Assembly: GCA_002494625.1 (NCBI GenBank)
Contig: DACH01000001.1
Location: 62,001 to 126,000, forward strand
From: Archaeoglobus sp. UBA234
Lineage (GTDB): Archaea > Halobacteriota > Archaeoglobi > Archaeoglobales > Archaeoglobaceae
Direction: 5' to 3'
DNA: 64,000 nt
Positions 1 to 8,603 of the stretch are shown in pieces. Each line of letters begins with the position of its first letter. Position 1 is the first letter of the stretch. The translations under genes and the position numbers were made by a program. The notes under the pieces are model-generated. The model made no database searches. It was not told the origin of the DNA and was given only the letters and a program-made list of their open reading frames with translations.

Positions 1-69
1 CGTAGCTCAGCTGGCCAGAGCGGGTGACTCGTAATCACCAGGTCGCGGGTTCAAATCCCGCCGACGGCT
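1..69 (+). tRNA. tRNA-Thr (anticodon CGT), 5' end truncated by the window
   Basis: The stretch folds as a tRNA lacking its first five bases. U8-A9 and the D-arm start at position 3. The anticodon stem GGTGA/TCACC (23-27 with 35-39) encloses a 7-base loop with anticodon CGT at 30-32, which reads ACG (Thr). The T-arm stem GCGGG/CCCGC (45-49 with 57-61) encloses TTCAAAT. The 3' acceptor strand CGACGGC (62-68) is followed by discriminator T69. The first two bases of the window pair with the start of that 3' strand as acceptor positions 6-7. No CCA is encoded and no intron is visible in the part seen. Confidence 0.93.
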
Positions 70-133
70 TTTCTACTGGCTTTCAAATATTCTCACTAAC
101 TTCCAAACTCCCACTTCTGAACTCCTGAACCAA

Positions 134-1300
134 TTACCAGATCGAAAATCCCCTACTCTCTTCCCTTATTTTTTCAAGAAGAGTTTCAAGAATTTCCAGG
201 TATTCTCCTTCTGCTTTCTTTATTTCCTCTTCTATATAAGGTATACACTCCTCTCCGATACGAAGAAGTATCGTGAATGCTGCTCTTTTCACAGCATCAC
301 TTTCATCACCAAGTGCCTTTACAATACCCTTCACAGCCCTTATATCTCCAATCTCTGCGAGGATTAGAAGAGCCGCATACCTTACCTCCTCATCTTCATC
401 CCTTAGAGCATTCAGAATTGCCTCATAAACTCTTGGAATATTGATAAAACCCCTAAGAGCTCTTAAAACATAATACCTCCCCTTCCTGTTTGAGGAGGTT
501 TCAAGATAATCGACAAGCTCCTGCCACTCACCCAGTTTCTCAATTGCCGCAGCTGCAGTTCTTCTGAGTCCTGCATCGTCTGCTTCCAGAAACCTGATTA
601 GGTGTTCTGCAGCCTTTTTATCACCAATCTCTCCGAGAATTTCAATTGCCTTGCACCTCACATCAATATCGGGATGTTCGAGGAGAGGGATAATATCCTC
701 TGAATCGCAACCAATTTCTGCGAGAGATTTTGCAGTTTCGAAGCGAACCATTCTCTCAGACTTTAAAGCCTCTAAGAGAGGTTTAACTGCAGCTCTGCAC
801 TTCAACTTACCAAGGGAGGTTGCCGCTGCCCTCCTTACATCCCATGATTCATCTTTGAGTAACTCGGCAAGCTTAACTGCAATCGTTTCTCGTCTGTCTT
901 CATCCACTCCCTTCACTTCACCAAGAGCTATTGCACATGCCCATCTTATCTCCCAGTCCTTACTGCTCAAGGAATCGATAAGTGTTTCAATCGCCTTTTC
1001 GTCACCAATCCTACCAAGAACATAAGCTAAATTTACCTTCCTCCTTTTCTTCCCCTTTTTGAATGCCCTAACTATAAAATCGGCATGACTCTTAGCTTCA
1101 GTGAGTATTTCCAAGATTTCCCAGACTTCATATTTATCATCAGAATCGAGTCTTTTGATCAGCTTCTTAATTTCCGATAAAGCTGGTTCTTTTTTCAACC
1201 CCACATCATCAAACTCAGAATGGTGATTGCTAACCTTTTCAACAGCATTTCCTGGTTCAAGAATTCTTTTGATATCAATAATTTTTTTGAAAATTTCCAT
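134..1300 (-). CDS. HEAT-repeat (PBS-lyase-like) protein
   Basis: A 388-residue protein made mostly of ~31-residue helical repeats. Recurrent units such as AVKPLLEALKSE and IGDEKAIETLIDSL are followed by LGEIG- or ALGEV-type turns, the hallmark of PBS-lyase HEAT-like repeats. An N-terminal ~70 residues are charged and less regular. There is no signal peptide, membrane segment or catalytic motif, so it is probably a cytosolic protein-binding scaffold. Its partner cannot be inferred. The ATG at 1300 is preceded by an AAGGAG ribosome binding site 8 bases upstream, which supports this start. It is divergent from the HAD gene, and both promoters lie in the 144-bp gap. Confidence 0.85.
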   Translation of the reverse strand: MEIFKKIIDIKRILEPGNAVEKVSNHHSEFDDVGLKKEPALSEIKKLIKRLDSDDKYEVWEILEILTEAKSHADFIVRAFKKGKKRRKVNLAYVLGRIGDEKAIETLIDSLSSKDWEIRWACAIALGEVKGVDEDRRETIAVKLAELLKDESWDVRRAAATSLGKLKCRAAVKPLLEALKSERMVRFETAKSLAEIGCDSEDIIPLLEHPDIDVRCKAIEILGEIGDKKAAEHLIRFLEADDAGLRRTAAAAIEKLGEWQELVDYLETSSNRKGRYYVLRALRGFINIPRVYEAILNALRDEDEEVRYAALLILAEIGDIRAVKGIVKALGDESDAVKRAAFTILLRIGEECIPYIEEEIKKAEGEYLEILETLLEKIREESRGFSIW

Positions 1301-1444
1301 AATCCTAAACTCCTTTAAGGGTAGAATAAGAATAAATTATTTTCTTATAAATTTTTTTCTCTTAACTATGTTAAACTTAAAATTGTTTTCAAACGATTGG
1401 AAGGAAAAGAATTAAAATCTCTCTGAATCTCTAAAATTGAGAGG

Positions 1445-2080
1445 ATGAGGATTGAAGAAGTGGAAGTAATATCCTTCGATGTTGATGGAACCCTTGTAGA
1501 CGGAAGATTCATGGATGAATTCTGGAATAAACACATACCTTTCTACTATTCAAAAAAGCACGGACTCAGCATCAATGAATCAATTGAGATAATCAAAAGA
1601 AGTTATGATGAGGTTGGAGACAGGGATATGAGGTGGTACATCCCCGATTACTGGTTTAAGAGGTTCAACTTAGATATAAACCTCCCGGATGCATTGAAGG
1701 AATTTAAGGATGGCTTGAGGATATATCCGGATGCGATTGAAGTTCTGGAGGAGCTGAAGGGGAGAACAAAATTAATTGCTGTCACAAACGCTGTCAGAGA
1801 GATCATGGAGTTCGAGCTTAGACAGATCAAAAAATTTTTCTGGAAAACCTTTTCCTGTCCGAGTGATTTTGGTGATATAAGGCGCGAGCCCGGAATATAC
1901 CTCAAGATTTGTAATGAAGCTGGAGCTAAGCCGGAAAAAGTTCTTCATATTGGTGACCATCCCTACTTTGATTTTGAGGTTCCGAGAAAAGCAGGAATAA
2001 GGGCATTGCTTATCGACAGAGATGGGAAAAATGGGCATATTCGAAAACTGACTGAGCTAAAAGAAATACTGAGAATTTAA
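1445..2080 (+). CDS. HAD-superfamily hydrolase
   Basis: A 211-residue protein with the HAD phosphatase motifs in order. Motif I is DVDGTLVDG near residues 12-20 (nucleophile Asp plus general acid Asp). Motif II is the Thr of AVTNA near residue 117. Motif III is HIGDHPYFDF near 170, with a second acidic pair. A helical cap sits between motifs I and II. This fits a small-molecule phosphatase of the phosphoglycolate-phosphatase/house-cleaning type. The substrate cannot be told from sequence. The ATG follows GAGAGG directly. The gene ends 7 bp before the convergent channel gene. Confidence 0.85.
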   Translation: MRIEEVEVISFDVDGTLVDGRFMDEFWNKHIPFYYSKKHGLSINESIEIIKRSYDEVGDRDMRWYIPDYWFKRFNLDINLPDALKEFKDGLRIYPDAIEVLEELKGRTKLIAVTNAVREIMEFELRQIKKFFWKTFSCPSDFGDIRREPGIYLKICNEAGAKPEKVLHIGDHPYFDFEVPRKAGIRALLIDRDGKNGHIRKLTELKEILRI

Positions 2081-2087
2081 GTTATTT

Positions 2088-3071
2088 CTAATTCGAAACT
2101 CCGAGATACTCTGATGCTTTCTGCAACTGTTTTTCATTACCTATTAGATACAGATTGTCCCCGTACTCAAGTTTGAGGTTCGCCTCTGGAATGAGAATCT
2201 CCCCTTTTCTCTCGATTGCCACAATGTTGGTTCCAGTTTTGCTTCTGAGTTCTATCTCCTTTATAGCCTTTCCGTCAAGCTTTTTATTAAGAAGCTGAAC
2301 TTTCTCGAGCATCATATTTTCTCCAATCTTGCTTATGACTTCAAAGAACTCTGCGGCAGATTCTCTCCTGAGAATTAGCGCAGCTTTCTTAGCTGTGTCA
2401 GAGTAGGGAGAAAGAACAAGATCTGCACCTGCTCTCCTTGTATTCTTTATCCCGGATGGGCTCCTCGCAATAGCCATTGTATATATATTCGGATTTAGCT
2501 CCTTCGCAGTCATTATGGTGAACGCATTTGATGAGTCTGCCATGCATGCAATCAGAGCTTTCGCATGTCTTATCCTCGCTCTTTCAAGAGTCTTCTCCTC
2601 AATCGTATTTCCCTGAAATGAAATGTACCCGTCTTCTCTTGCAAGGTTAATCTTCTCTATACTCTCATCAATAATTACAATTTTATCCCTACCAGCCATT
2701 CTGGAAAGTTCATAAACGATTTCCTTCCCCATAACACCATATCCACAAACTATGTAATGATCCGAAATGTTTTCGAGCACCTTTCTCCACCTCTCAATTC
2801 TCCTCTGAACAAGTACAGGCACAATAAGGTTGATCCCATAAAAGAAGACACCTATACCAAAAAACATCAATATTACCGCCAGAATTCTCCCGTAGGTTGA
2901 TAGCTCATAGATCTCCCTGTAACCTGTTGTCGTTATGGTGATGACAGTCATGTAAAAGGAGTCAAAAATGGGCCATCCTTCAATTAATGTGAAACCCACA
3001 GTTCCGAGAATAATTGTTCCGAGGAGCAAAGAAACGGTTGTGAATATTGCTCTTCTAACATCTTCCGGCAT
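2088..3071 (-). CDS. Two-TM potassium channel with cytosolic RCK (TrkA-N/TrkA-C) domains
   Basis: 327 residues. TM1 is at about 10-30, a pore loop at 35-53, TM2 at about 61-88, then an RCK N-lobe with Rossmann motif GYGVMG at 110-115 and a TrkA-C lobe at about 240-325. This is the MthK-like layout: a 2-TM pore gated by a ligand-binding ring. The selectivity filter reads TTTGYRE (47-53) where most K+ channels have TVGYGD, so an Arg follows the Gly-Tyr. No internal RCK start codon is obvious. A TATA-like AATTTAAAT lies ~29 bp upstream of the ATG, consistent with a leaderless mRNA. The assignment to channel is firm; the selectivity is not. Confidence 0.85.
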   Translation of the reverse strand: MPEDVRRAIFTTVSLLLGTIILGTVGFTLIEGWPIFDSFYMTVITITTTGYREIYELSTYGRILAVILMFFGIGVFFYGINLIVPVLVQRRIERWRKVLENISDHYIVCGYGVMGKEIVYELSRMAGRDKIVIIDESIEKINLAREDGYISFQGNTIEEKTLERARIRHAKALIACMADSSNAFTIMTAKELNPNIYTMAIARSPSGIKNTRRAGADLVLSPYSDTAKKAALILRRESAAEFFEVISKIGENMMLEKVQLLNKKLDGKAIKEIELRSKTGTNIVAIERKGEILIPEANLKLEYGDNLYLIGNEKQLQKASEYLGVSN

Positions 3072-3093
3072 TTACTCAGAATTGGAGAAATAG

Positions 3094-3106
3094 GATTTAA
3101 ATTTTT
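3094..3106 (-). promoter_or_regulatory. TATA box of the K+ channel gene
   Basis: AATTTAAATCC on the minus strand is centred about 29 bp before the ATG at 3071. No ribosome binding site lies between, so a leaderless transcript is likely. Confidence 0.5.
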
Positions 3107-3199
3107 CTTACAAACTCTGTAATCTCAGAAACACGATACTCTGGTTATGGTTATCTCAAGTGCGATAGTTTTAATTACAGCCATCACAGAGGAGTTGCA

Positions 3200-3790
3200 A
3201 TGAGTATCTCTGAAAAAGTCCCTATACTGAAATACTCTGCAATACTCTTCATGATTTTCATCTTAACAGCTATTTTTGGCTACATATCAGGCTCAGTCTA
3301 TCCCGAGCGAGCAGATGAGTTTGTCGATAGGCTCTTTGAGGGTTTTAAGTTCATAGATTTCAGTAACCCGTTGGAAGTGCTGATGGTGATATTCCTGAAC
3401 AACACCTCAAAAACCCTTATTTCGATTCTTGCCGGATTCTTCTTCGGAATATTTCCGGTGATTTTTGTTGCCCTCAATGGATACATAATAGGTATTTTCG
3501 TATTCTCCAAAGGTGGTGAAATCGGGATAGAAAAAGTCATAGCAACTCTTATTCCCCACGGAATCCTCGAGATTCCCGGGATAATCCTTGGTTCTGCTTA
3601 CGGGCTGTGGCTTGGAAACCTCTTTTACAGATATGTAGTGAAAAATGAGAGAGATATTGATCTGATAAAAGCAATCAGGTACTCACTGAAAAAATTCGTA
3701 AAAATAGTCGTTCCCTTGCTATTTATCGCTGCAATTGTAGAAACTTTTGTGTCACCCCTTGTACCTGTTCTTCTGTTTGGGATGGATTGA
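3200..3790 (+). CDS. SpoIIM/DUF95-family integral membrane protein
   Basis: 196 residues with about five hydrophobic segments: one at the N-terminus (~12-30), a cluster at ~55-140 and one at the C-terminus (~165-190). The central stretch with NNTSKTL, GFFFGIFPV and LIPHGILEIPG is characteristic of the stage II sporulation protein M (DUF95) family. In archaea this family occurs without sporulation, and its function is unknown, with envelope remodelling or transport suggested. The start is fixed by GAGGAG about five bases before the ATG. It stands alone between convergent and divergent neighbours. Confidence 0.8.
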   Translation: MSISEKVPILKYSAILFMIFILTAIFGYISGSVYPERADEFVDRLFEGFKFIDFSNPLEVLMVIFLNNTSKTLISILAGFFFGIFPVIFVALNGYIIGIFVFSKGGEIGIEKVIATLIPHGILEIPGIILGSAYGLWLGNLFYRYVVKNERDIDLIKAIRYSLKKFVKIVVPLLFIAAIVETFVSPLVPVLLFGMD

Positions 3791-3862
3791 TGAGATAGAA
3801 TGGAGGCAAGATATACTAAAAAATTAAATTAGAGGTTTAGAAGTATATTTTAGAGTTATATT

Positions 3863-4999
3863 TTACCCTGTTGTCTGCTGGAACTGAACCTCTATTTCAG
3901 TATATCCATCCTCTGCAGAGATGGTTACAGTAACTACTGTATTTCCATCACTCTTTATTGCAGTAATTGTTTTTGTTTCAGCATAGGTTTGCTCAGCAAC
4001 AATCTGCCAATCTTTGGACAGGAAAGTCCTGTACCAGTTGAGGACCGTGTTTACATCATCTGTAGTGCCATAGGTGATGTAGATGGTCTTTCCTCCTCCA
4101 TAGGTTATAGAAGAGTAGCTCAGCATAACAGAGGTAGAATATCTTTTAATGGGTTCTTCTCCAGAGGCTTGATCCGAGGACGGGAGTCTGCTGCTGGAGT
4201 AGTAAACATATATCTCTGTGTATCCAGTATCCTGTGAAGGGGGAATAATCGTAACCTCAACCTCATCAGAGTCTTTACTAAGTACCATGTAAATCTCTTC
4301 CGCACTCTTATCAGCCTCCTTCAGTATCCATCCACCTGACTGAAGCTCATTTCTGTACCAGTTTTCAACTGCAAAAGCATCATCTCTAGTTCCATAAACT
4401 ATGGAGTAGTAGGAAGGGAAACCTTCTTCAAAGGAGTACTCCTGCATCACAGAACCGGGATACCTTTTCAGGGGTTCATCTCCCGCCACCTGATCGGATG
4501 CCGGAAGTTTTGAGGTTGTAGTAGCTACCTCCTCCCCCATAAGCTTATCCCAGGGACCTGTTACAATATAATACATGACCCCTTTACCACTTTCAATAGA
4601 TTTTCCACTAATTGCCCATATACCAACCCCTCTATCGCCTTTCCTGAAAATAATCCCTCCCCATTCCATAGAACCCTGAGGAGTTGTTACAGAGGAGAGC
4701 TTGATCTCCTGAACCATTTCATAGTCACTTAGCTTTCCCTTGTACCATTCAAGGATATCCTTCACACTGCCTTCCTTCAGATAGTAAACATGAACGCTCA
4801 GTCCCTCAAGCGGAATTTCCATCATCTGGTAAAAGAAAGACTGAGCAGAATAAACCTCTGAACCGCTATAAACCGGGATGTCTTCAACCTTAACCTGAGA
4901 TGTAGGAGATTGTGTGGTTTTTTCTGATGGTTCCTCCTGTGCGCATCCTGACAACGCTATTGAAAGAAGCAATAAAATCAACAGAACTTCTGTCCTCAT
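3863..4999 (-). CDS. Secreted lipoprotein built of three related modules; unknown function
   Basis: 378 residues starting with a lipoprotein signal peptide: a hydrophobic stretch at 5-17 and lipobox LSGC with lipidated Cys19. A Thr/Ser/Glu-rich linker follows. Three related modules of roughly 100 residues come next. Modules two and three open with LKRYPGSVM and IKRYSTSVM and share YGTxDDxxxVxNWYR. Module one has the matching VYSGSE and ILEWYKGKL. SDQVAGDEP and SDQASGEEP repeat before modules two and three. It is probably anchored on the outer face of the membrane. I do not recognise a catalytic motif. A TATA-like stretch near 5023-5033 suits a leaderless start at 4999. Confidence 0.75.
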   Translation of the reverse strand: MRTEVLLILLLLSIALSGCAQEEPSEKTTQSPTSQVKVEDIPVYSGSEVYSAQSFFYQMMEIPLEGLSVHVYYLKEGSVKDILEWYKGKLSDYEMVQEIKLSSVTTPQGSMEWGGIIFRKGDRGVGIWAISGKSIESGKGVMYYIVTGPWDKLMGEEVATTTSKLPASDQVAGDEPLKRYPGSVMQEYSFEEGFPSYYSIVYGTRDDAFAVENWYRNELQSGGWILKEADKSAEEIYMVLSKDSDEVEVTIIPPSQDTGYTEIYVYYSSSRLPSSDQASGEEPIKRYSTSVMLSYSSITYGGGKTIYITYGTTDDVNTVLNWYRTFLSKDWQIVAEQTYAETKTITAIKSDGNTVVTVTISAEDGYTEIEVQFQQTTG

Positions 5000-5190
5000 A
5001 AATCAATTTAGGATATATCAATCATTTAAAAAATTTCTTGTTTAATTAATTTCATTGGAGAATTTGAGGATTGAAACTTGATAGTGCGATTAAATTCCTT
5101 AAATCTGTGTGGTGGTGAACCAAGTGGTGGTAAAAATCCATCAGGAGAAGATTTCATGTTCAAAGAATCGATTTCAATCTACACGGAAGG

Positions 5191-5200
5191 TTAAAATAAT
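5191..5200 (+). promoter_or_regulatory. TATA box deciding the start of ahbC
   Basis: TTAAAATAAT is centred 27 bp before the ATG at 5222 and no ribosome binding site is present. This spacing favours the ATG over the TTG three bases upstream. Confidence 0.5.
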
Positions 5201-5221
5201 CCGACCTTAGGCACTAAATTG

Positions 5222-6385
5222 ATGATAAGTCTGACAAAAATGCTTACGGGAGAAGCAACAGTCTCGGAAAAAATTACATATAATGGAGATAGAAGCTACC
5301 TTCCCAAAAAACTAAAAGAACTGAGAAAAAGCTTATCACCGGTTACAGTCCTGAATCTAACAGGAAAATGCAACCTCAGATGCATTCACTGTTATGCTGA
5401 TGCTGGCAAAGGTGAAGCTGGGCTCAGCACAGAGGAAGTCAAGAGGCTCATAGATGACCTTGCTTCACTTAAAATTCCAGTTTTGCTTTTCAGTGGTGGT
5501 GAGCCTCTTTTAAGAGAGGATATTTTCGAACTTGCATCCTATGCCACAAAAAAGGGTTTGAAGTGCTCACTCTCAACTAACGGAACCCTTATCACAGAGG
5601 AAGTCGCAGATAAACTCAGAGAATCCGGGTTTATTTATGTGGGAGTAAGTATCGACGGGCTTCCAAAAACCAACGACAGGTTCAGGGGGGTCAGAGGTGC
5701 TTTTGAAAGGGCATTTCAGGGTTTGCTGAATGCAAGAGATGCAGGGATTATGACAGGTATCAGATTTACCGTAACGAAATACAATGTTGGTGAGGTTCCA
5801 GATGTGATTCAGCTCATTGCAGAAGAGGAAATTCCCAGGTTCTGTCTGTACCATCTCGTACCATCAGGAAGGGCAGATTTCAGTGATGATATAAGCATAG
5901 GGGAGAGGAGAAAGTTGATTGATTTCCTTATTGATGCATCAATCAGACTTTCAGATGATTACAAAACTGAGTTACTGACAGTAGACAATCCTGCTGATGG
6001 AATATATGCTTACCTCAAAACGAGAGACCTCTATGAGGATGCTGAAAAAGTTCTGGAGTTTGTCAGATTCAGAGGTGGAGATGGAAGCGGTGAAAGACTT
6101 GCAAGCATCGATTTTGAGGGGAATGTCCATCCCAACCAGTTCTGGTGGGACCATACATGCGGAAACATAAGGGATGAGAAATTCAGTGAAATCTGGTTGA
6201 ATCCCAAGGATGAACTGTTGATAAAGCTCAGAAACAAAAGAGCATATCTGAGGGGAGAAAAATGCAGTAAATGTATATACAACGATATCTGTGGAGGATT
6301 CAGGGTGAGGGCGCTGAGAGCTGGAGACCTCTGGGGTGACGATCCCGACTGTTATCTCACATCAGAAGAGATTAGGGGAAAGTAA
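5222..6385 (+). CDS. ahbC: Radical SAM/SPASM enzyme, probably 12,18-didecarboxysirohaem deacetylase (AhbC)
   Basis: 387 residues. The radical SAM cluster is CNLRCIHC (Cys50, 54, 57), followed by SGGEPLL and STNGTLI. The C-terminal SPASM-like region has Cys at HTCGN, EKCSKC, NDICGG and DPDCYL for an auxiliary [4Fe-4S] cluster. The N-terminus (MISLTKMLTG), the VHPNQFWW segment and the ending CYLTSEEI match the AhbC/NirJ type as I know it. In archaea without protoporphyrin, AhbC removes acetate side chains from didecarboxysirohaem on the way to haem b. The close relative AhbD is the main alternative. No other ahb gene is in the window. Confidence 0.72.
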   Translation: MISLTKMLTGEATVSEKITYNGDRSYLPKKLKELRKSLSPVTVLNLTGKCNLRCIHCYADAGKGEAGLSTEEVKRLIDDLASLKIPVLLFSGGEPLLREDIFELASYATKKGLKCSLSTNGTLITEEVADKLRESGFIYVGVSIDGLPKTNDRFRGVRGAFERAFQGLLNARDAGIMTGIRFTVTKYNVGEVPDVIQLIAEEEIPRFCLYHLVPSGRADFSDDISIGERRKLIDFLIDASIRLSDDYKTELLTVDNPADGIYAYLKTRDLYEDAEKVLEFVRFRGGDGSGERLASIDFEGNVHPNQFWWDHTCGNIRDEKFSEIWLNPKDELLIKLRNKRAYLRGEKCSKCIYNDICGGFRVRALRAGDLWGDDPDCYLTSEEIRGK

Positions 6386-6448
6386 GCTGAAAACTCATTC
6401 ATGGCTCAATCATGACTGCTAATATGAATCCAAGTAAACAAGGGCAAA

Positions 6449-7411
6449 TCAGAAATTTGTGTAGTGTATCACACCATCAATTTCCTTTTCCCTTAACCTG
6501 CCCTCATTAACAAGCCTTTTAAGAAAGGCTAGGGTTTCACTAAATGCCAGCACCTTACCCCACCCATCAATGGTGTCAAAACTTCCAGTACTCCAGTTTA
6601 CTTTTCTTGCCACATCAAGAACCCTGCTATCCCCTTCAACTGCCGAATAAACTTCCTCCTCTCTCTCCTCATAATGATGTATGAGCTCGCTTATTCTTTT
6701 CCCAGGATTTTTTATTATATCTTCATGTGCAGGATATACCACATCGATTTCAAGTTCAAGTAATTTTCTGAGGCTTTTAACATGATCTCCTACAGGATCG
6801 GGACTGTATCCAGGGTAGTATCCTACATGGGTTGTAGTAACGCTCAAAATGAGATCACCAGAGAATATCACCTTTTCAGATGGGATATAAAAGGATAAAT
6901 GTCCCGGACAGTGTCCGGGAGTGTGAATAACCCTGAGATATGATAAAACTTCCCCATCCTCAAGAGGGCTGATGTTCCCCTTTGTTTCAATCCGCACACC
7001 TGTGCTGTACGATGTCTCCGCTCTTCTCGAGGTTTTGAAGAAGGAGATAAGAGGTTTGAGAAGCTCCATGTCTATTCCATACTTCCTCGACCATTCAAGA
7101 TATGGTCGGGCAAAATACGATGGGTCAGTATAGAGCTTTAGAAATGGAATTTCAAGGGGATGCATGAATGCATTCACCTTTTTCCAGATTACAATGCCAA
7201 CATGATCGATGTGATGATGGGTGATGAGAAATCTGGAGCTGCTGAGTGAAAGACCAAAACTCTCAAGCTTTTCGGTGATTTCGATGGCATGTTTTTCCGA
7301 TATAAAACCCCCGTCAATCACATAAACCTCTCCCCCATCACATATAACATAAACATTGGAGAATTCAGGAGATTTAATCGGAAGATTCAATTTTATACGA
7401 CTTATTTCCAT
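6449..7411 (-). CDS. Metallo-beta-lactamase-fold hydrolase
   Basis: 320 residues. The zinc motif HHHIDH is at 65-70. Later ligands sit in HTPGHCPGH (third His), FSGDLIL (bridging Asp) and YPAHEDI (last His). The last ~60 residues look like a small winged-helix tail, as in LACTB2-like proteins. The family includes glyoxalase II, lactonases and nucleases; LACTB2-like members are RNases or thioesterases, so the substrate is open. I chose the ATG at 7411 (MEISRIKL) because the reading frame upstream overlaps the divergent hjc gene and does not look like family sequence. Confidence 0.8.
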   Translation of the reverse strand: MEISRIKLNLPIKSPEFSNVYVICDGGEVYVIDGGFISEKHAIEITEKLESFGLSLSSSRFLITHHHIDHVGIVIWKKVNAFMHPLEIPFLKLYTDPSYFARPYLEWSRKYGIDMELLKPLISFFKTSRRAETSYSTGVRIETKGNISPLEDGEVLSYLRVIHTPGHCPGHLSFYIPSEKVIFSGDLILSVTTTHVGYYPGYSPDPVGDHVKSLRKLLELEIDVVYPAHEDIIKNPGKRISELIHHYEEREEEVYSAVEGDSRVLDVARKVNWSTGSFDTIDGWGKVLAFSETLAFLKRLVNEGRLREKEIDGVIHYTNF

Positions 7412-7480
7412 AAAAAAAGTTGGATTCGCAGCTAAAAAGTTTTTTTCCTTGAGAGTTACTGGCAAAGCCATTTGGAGAAA

Positions 7481-7489
7481 CTTAAATAA
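7481..7489 (+). promoter_or_regulatory. TATA box of hjc
   Basis: CTTAAATAA puts transcription start near 7510. That is downstream of the in-frame ATG at 7500 but just ahead of the GTG at 7521, so it argues for the GTG start. Confidence 0.5.
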
Positions 7490-7520
7490 TTTAAATCTCA
7501 TGGATGATTGGTGGAACTCT

Positions 7521-7928
7521 GTGAAGAAAAAAGGGACAAGGTTTGAAAGAGAACTCATTCATAAGCTGTGGGAGAATGGATTTGCTGCAATAAGAAGTCC
7601 CGCAAGCGGTGGAAGCACAAACTACCCAATGCCAGATATAATAGCAGGAAATGGGAAGAAATACTTAGCGATAGAGGTTAAGATGAGGGCAAAACTCCCA
7701 CTGTACATTGATGAACAGCAGATAAAAGACTTAGCAATGTTTTCCAATCTTTTCGGAGCAGATGCTGTTATTGGACTGAAGCTTCCAAGACAGGATTGGA
7801 GATTTTTTGAGATTAAACAGCTCAAAAGGACAGAAAAAGGATATAAAATAGATTCCGAGGTTTTTCACTTAGGATTTGACATATATGAGTTAATAGGGAA
7901 GCTGAAACAGGTAAGGTTTGAAGATTAA
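7521..7928 (+). CDS. hjc: Holliday junction resolvase Hjc
   Basis: 135 residues from the GTG. Hjc is a dimeric archaeal endonuclease that cuts four-way DNA junctions. The motifs are complete: KGTRFERE (Glu9), PDII (Asp39) and EVK (Glu52, Lys54), the archaeal Hjc/type II nuclease active site, with basic SPASGGS in the flexible loop. Hjc proteins normally begin a few residues before KGTRFER. That, together with the TATA position, makes GTG at 7521 better than ATG at 7500, which would add seven residues. It is divergent from the metallo-hydrolase and 52 bp ahead of the bioY operon. Confidence 0.92.
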   Translation: MKKKGTRFERELIHKLWENGFAAIRSPASGGSTNYPMPDIIAGNGKKYLAIEVKMRAKLPLYIDEQQIKDLAMFSNLFGADAVIGLKLPRQDWRFFEIKQLKRTEKGYKIDSEVFHLGFDIYELIGKLKQVRFED

Positions 7929-7949
7929 TCTTTGGCTAATTAAGAAAAA

Positions 7950-7958
7950 CTTAAAAGC
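7950..7958 (+). promoter_or_regulatory. TATA box of the bioY/ECF operon
   Basis: CTTAAAAGC is centred 26 bp before the ATG at 7980 with no ribosome binding site, indicating leaderless initiation. No riboswitch-like structure fits in the 52-bp gap after hjc. Confidence 0.5.
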
Positions 7959-7979
7959 AAACTGTCACCCTCCAATAAT

Positions 7980-8603
7980 ATGGTTGACGAAAGTAAAAAA
8001 GTGCTCATGCCAGTTCTTTGTTCAGCAATGGCAATATTCACAGGCATAACTGCCCAGATGAGTTTTAAAATTGGTTTTATCCCCTATACTATGCAGAACC
8101 TCGGAGTGGTGCTCTCTGGTTTTTTGCTCGGTCCTTACTGGGGATTTATGTCGCAGGTAGTTTATTTAGTTCTCATTGCCATCGGTATAAATCTGGCAAG
8201 TGGTTTCACAGGAGGCATAGGCATTTTTTTTGGTCCAACAGCAGGTTATCTTTTGACTTTTCCCATAGCAGCCTTTCTTTCAGGGTATTTCAGAAGAATA
8301 TTCTGGGACAATAGCAGAAAAGGGTATCTCTTTGTGTGGCTTGGGAGCATTATATCATTCTTGCCTGTATACGCTGGAGGTTTTTTAGTGTTTTACATCT
8401 ATGCCACCGCACATTCCTCGGCAATGAAGTTTGCAGTGGGAGCAAGTTCCTTTCTTGGTGATTTAACTCCGATGCTTGCGGTTCTTGTTGCAACAACGAT
8501 AATATATATGCCCCAGGACTTTTTCATTGACCACATTCTTGCGATAGGAGCCTACAGATACCTTAGAGAACTTATAGAAGAGAAGGGAATTAGAATAGAA
8601 TGA
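7980..8603 (+). CDS. bioY: BioY-family substrate-binding (S) component of an ECF transporter, probably for biotin
   Basis: 207 residues with about six membrane spans. Family features are the early ITAQMSFKIGFIPYTMQNLGV region, GFLLGPYWGF, and the Gly-rich GGIGIFFGPTAGYLLTF that contributes to the biotin site in BioY proteins. The S component binds the vitamin and toppling moves it inward when driven by the energizing module. The next two genes supply that module, with 4-bp ATGA overlaps that imply one mRNA. Specificity for biotin is family inference; the N-terminal helix lacks a clear alternative-vitamin signature. Confidence 0.85.
   Translation: MVDESKKVLMPVLCSAMAIFTGITAQMSFKIGFIPYTMQNLGVVLSGFLLGPYWGFMSQVVYLVLIAIGINLASGFTGGIGIFFGPTAGYLLTFPIAAFLSGYFRRIFWDNSRKGYLFVWLGSIISFLPVYAGGFLVFYIYATAHSSAMKFAVGASSFLGDLTPMLAVLVATTIIYMPQDFFIDHILAIGAYRYLRELIEEKGIRIE

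Noticed and set aside
5071..5090. GGATTGAAACTTG, like the 3' end of archaeal CRISPR repeats
   Set aside because: Only one copy, no regular spacing of repeats, no cas genes.
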